Below are positions 62,201-64,000 of a stretch of 64,000 nt of DNA, piece after piece. The stretch's first letter is position 1. Each line of letters begins with the position of its first letter. Source of the stretch: a bacterium (GTDB taxonomy: Bacteria; Bacillota; Bacilli; Lactobacillales; Streptococcaceae); NCBI GenBank assembly GCA_905221545.1, contig CAJNDO010000002.1, forward strand, positions 124,001 to 188,000, in the 5' to 3' direction. The position numbers and the translations under genes were made by a program. The notes under the pieces were generated by a model that made no database searches, had not been told where the DNA came from, and saw only the letters and a program-made list of their open reading frames with translations.

Positions 62201-64000
62201 AGGTAACAAGATTACTCCTTCACAAGAATTCCCAGTTAAATTAGTGGATCCTAAGACAGGTAAGACAACAGAAGAAACTGAAATTCCAGCTACAAAAGAT
62301 GGTAAAACAATTGGTACTTATACGATTACACCTTCAACAGGTGAAGTTGTATTTACTCCAAACAAAGACTTTACTGGTGAACCAGATCCAGTTACAGTTT
62401 CATTTACAGGTAAAGTAGGGGTAGACAAAGATGGAAACCCTGTAACTTCAACAGGTACAGTGATTTACCAACCAAAAGTTAAACCAGTAACACCAGAAGC
62501 AAAAGGTGGAGAAACGACTAAACCTCAAGGAGTTACACAAGAAAAAGAAATTACATTTACACCAGGTAAAAATACTGTTACTTACTTAGACAAGAACGAT
62601 AATCCAGTTAAAGTAGAAAAATCAGTTCCAATGAACCCTGATGCTTACACATTATTAGGTGAAGATGGAAAAACACCAGCTACTGAAGTTCCAGCAAAAG
62701 ATCCAAACGGAAACGTTGTGGGAACATACACACTTAAAGTGGTAGACGGAGTACCAACCGTGGTATTCACACCAACAGATAAAACTTACGTTGGAGATGT
62801 TCTTCCAGTAACAATCCAAGGTGAAGACCAAAACGGTACAAAAGCAACAGCTACGTACACACCACACATCACACCAGTAGAACCAACAGCTACACCAGCA
62901 GAAACTACTGCAAAACAAGGGGATGTTCAAAAAGGAACTCCTACATTCACACCAGGTTCAGACACTTCAACAATGAAACCTGAAACATTAACACTAGTGG
63001 ATGACAGTGGTAACCCAGTTACAACATTACCAGCAACAGATAAAAAAGGTAATAAAGTAGGGGATTACACAGTAGAAAATGGAGAAGTAATCTTCACACC
63101 ATCAGATAAGAAATTCTCAGGTAAAGTATTACCAGCTCGTGTACGTATGCAAGATTCAAACGGAACACCAGCAGAAACAACTTACACTCCAAACATCGTT
63201 CCAGTTACTCCTAAGGGAGAACCAGCTGAATCAACAGCACCTCAAGGGGTAAAACAAGAAGGAACAGTAACATTCGCTGGAGGAAAAGTGACAGTAAATG
63301 GTAAAGAAGAAACTGTTGCTATTCAACCAGGAAGTGCAAGACTATTAGATAAAAATGGTAAACCATTAGCAGCGGACGCAGTACAAGACGTAATGGGACC
63401 AGATGGTAAAATTGGGGAATACAGACTTGACCCAGCTACAAACAAAGTAACTTACACACCAACTGATGTAAACTATGTAGGTGTAGTACCACCAGCTGAA
63501 ATCGGTGCGTTAGATGAAAATGGAACACTAGCAGTAACAACGTATACTCCAAACATCACACCAACATACCCAACTGCAGAAGAAGCAACTTCAGTGGACG
63601 TTCAAGGTGCAGTTCAAAAAGGAACTGTAGAGTTCAAAGCAGGTTCTGATGTTGTATTAATTGACAAAACTAAGACAACATTATTAGGTGAAGATGGACA
63701 ACCAGCTGAAAAAGTAAAAGCTAAGAATCCTGATGGCGAAGAAATCGGAGAATTCACATTAAATAAAGAAACTGGTGAAGTAACATTTACTCCAGATCCT
63801 AACAAACCTTATGCAGGTGATGTGGTTCCAGTAAAAGTACAAGCTCAAAATACAGCTGGAAGAACAGTAGAAACAACATATACACCATCAATCATTCCAG
63901 TAAACCCAAGTGCGAACCCAGCAACTTCAGAAGGACCACAAGGGGTAGAACAAACAGGAACTGTTGAATTTATTCCAGGTAACCCTCAAAAAGCTCCTGA
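59247..64000 (+). CDS. Second CshA-like fibrillar adhesin, 3' end outside window
   Basis: The frame is open from ATG 59247 to the window end (1584 codons seen). The signal region is nearly identical to the first adhesin (FRTEKYIRYGIRKYSFGAAS, cleavage near VSA). The helical region (about residues 46-280) is diverged in sequence but equal in plan, with the shared block ADKSVTKEQVDAQLARLNES. The non-repetitive domain ends with YSGEVEDFQIQQTIPPRGT near residue 785-803. About eight CshA-type repeats follow to the end (DIQGAKQTRTPEF, GVTQEKEITFTPG, GDVQKGTPTFTPG and so on). The ATG is 12 nt after AAGGAGG, as in the first copy. The LPXTG end lies beyond the window. Confidence 0.88.
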   Translation, partial: MKGKQQDFRTEKYIRYGIRKYSFGAASVAIAAGLMFLGNGAVSATEVQGAETTVATAPVEKTDRNITEVKPETEKTAEAKPEVKAEETKKVSKATLEASIATLESKLSTAKYADASVVSNVREALATAKAVLANETAKQEEVDIQKDILSALGTVVTESHKLGLEKEQADKDKAAKEEAERNATPTAKAVSAATTILTQVSSEADVTNTLAATELRKKEVTEEARVAVEAAVAKNKAVLDESKVLLADKSVTKEQVDAQLARLNESILAVYSELKKAGIGRDGKFEVALADVAEKVDEAPLTEAEQADHWKKYIDKNTERLKHQIKWFDITNKNAVVENLDAGGKLKVGTKFKQELTPGYVVELEVTALKPFNATDVYKERGGAGYDPDAKNVYKDGTPAEIKVVRQGGYSVAKTNGLDTGGTTVIQSVKDGANVGVEFKVKATLNGKEVPANVVFATGEEAGSSEIEIYKTDGDGFELVTELSNTTYRVPTARSYTAESYDNRYNLTPVGNGQGRQLGNSYTMEGSGKPAFSAFIADKAKGFRSTEITEDTVSTVTDKDGTVYSDGLGTQVFGPATTHRDSGMSTPVVMTRNAKNVGIYILSSGQQGAMLGFMVLDEGDAPASYGKVGHAIAKNPGITQPYLGSKEPDIDIRTEPITDETAFKYDDVNGEGADEGARQLMGDKVAQGDNYKLKKVNDGTYSMTFDAHLGGGKNAFVNGWIDFNNNGKFDANEGAGAVEVTKDGEVTLTWTTPVQNLDVTATKLATRLRIANDKADVKEATGIAYSGEVEDFQIQQTIPPRGTKEETYGVQGATQNSTVQFNAYGNKDYNFEEKATIDETVQPQIVKPDGSVVTEAELVDGYYVVPGQGKYKVTAKGKDVNVEFVPEDTFVGDADGITIRRTDINGNTTGWGKTGKEIINGEGENRDQLTLISDQVTPEGAAEKGSMDGRYIPHVMKREIEDGKEKSNDIQGAKQTRTPEFKDTAGNKITPSQEFPVKLVDPKTGKTTEETEIPATKDGKTIGTYTITPSTGEVVFTPNKDFTGEPDPVTVSFTGKVGVDKDGNPVTSTGTVIYQPKVKPVTPEAKGGETTKPQGVTQEKEITFTPGKNTVTYLDKNDNPVKVEKSVPMNPDAYTLLGEDGKTPATEVPAKDPNGNVVGTYTLKVVDGVPTVVFTPTDKTYVGDVLPVTIQGEDQNGTKATATYTPHITPVEPTATPAETTAKQGDVQKGTPTFTPGSDTSTMKPETLTLVDDSGNPVTTLPATDKKGNKVGDYTVENGEVIFTPSDKKFSGKVLPARVRMQDSNGTPAETTYTPNIVPVTPKGEPAESTAPQGVKQEGTVTFAGGKVTVNGKEETVAIQPGSARLLDKNGKPLAADAVQDVMGPDGKIGEYRLDPATNKVTYTPTDVNYVGVVPPAEIGALDENGTLAVTTYTPNITPTYPTAEEATSVDVQGAVQKGTVEFKAGSDVVLIDKTKTTLLGEDGQPAEKVKAKNPDGEEIGEFTLNKETGEVTFTPDPNKPYAGDVVPVKVQAQNTAGRTVETTYTPSIIPVNPSANPATSEGPQGVEQTGTVEFIPGNPQKAP

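Noticed and set aside
60568..63805. Minus-strand open frames within the second adhesin gene
   Set aside because: Same reason: antisense shadows of CshA-type repeats in the real plus-strand frame.
1..64000. CRISPR array, tRNA or rRNA genes, prophage
   Set aside because: No short spaced direct repeats with unique spacers, no cloverleaf-type sequences and no phage structural or integrase genes were seen; the long tandem repeats are coding adhesin repeats.

Overview
The window is a 64 kb piece of a low-GC Firmicute chromosome, most likely a mitis-group Streptococcus (S. mitis, S. oralis or a close relative of S. pneumoniae). The grounds are a pneumococcal-type LytC lysozyme with choline-binding repeats, several BOX elements with the mitis-group consensus, extended -10 (TGnTATAAT) promoters, a Mn2+ riboswitch in front of a CaxP/MgtA-type ATPase, YSIRK/LPXTG surface proteins, and a gene order that follows S. 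pneumoniae almost gene for gene. Two very large CshA-like fibrillar adhesin genes are the main departure from that order and argue for a commensal species rather than S. pneumoniae itself.

Layout. 1-11.6 kb: tail of a matrixin-type metalloprotease, uvrC, an amino-acid-binding lipoprotein, a nitroreductase-pepV pair, a uracil-DNA-glycosylase-like protein with a rhodanese protein, brnQ, an M42 peptidase-HIT-LdcB carboxypeptidase run, and rplK-rplA. 11.6-21.7 kb: a gene-poor stretch with a RUP-like element and a BOX element, then a 2869-residue CshA-like adhesin. 21.7-44.7 kb: housekeeping genes (methyltransferase, apt, metA, dnaD-like, tpiA, lytC, dpr, dfr, clpX, engB, ridA, rapZ-yvcK-whiA, ferredoxin-NADP reductase, cdaA-cdaR-glmM, DUF1149, degV, dapB-cca-ABC-F, mntE). 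44.7-58.8 kb: Mn riboswitch plus caxP, a mucin-binding-type surface protein between two copies of the same terminator, a deformylase-like protein, a large unknown membrane protein, yaaA, an FMN reductase, an MFS exporter with a long leader, and ypmB-aspB-VOC-asnS. 58.8-64 kb: a second CshA-like adhesin gene that runs off the end.

How genes work together. Both CshA-like genes share their first ~40 codons, a ribosome-binding site with an unusual 12-nt spacer, and a leader holding a homopolymeric G tract (11 G in one, 9 G in the other) just before a U-rich run. This is the best candidate for an undescribed switch here: slipped-strand phase variation of two giant fibril adhesins acting in the 5' UTR. 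Manganese handling is paired: mntE (Mn export) lies back to back with riboswitch-controlled caxP. rapZ-yvcK-whiA and cdaA-cdaR-glmM are conserved cell-envelope/c-di-AMP clusters. The dfr product carries Leu at residue 100, the position linked to trimethoprim resistance in pneumococcus.

No tRNA, rRNA, CRISPR array, intact insertion sequence or prophage was recognised. All family assignments rest on reading protein motifs and gene order; comparisons with other genomes are from memory and were not computed.
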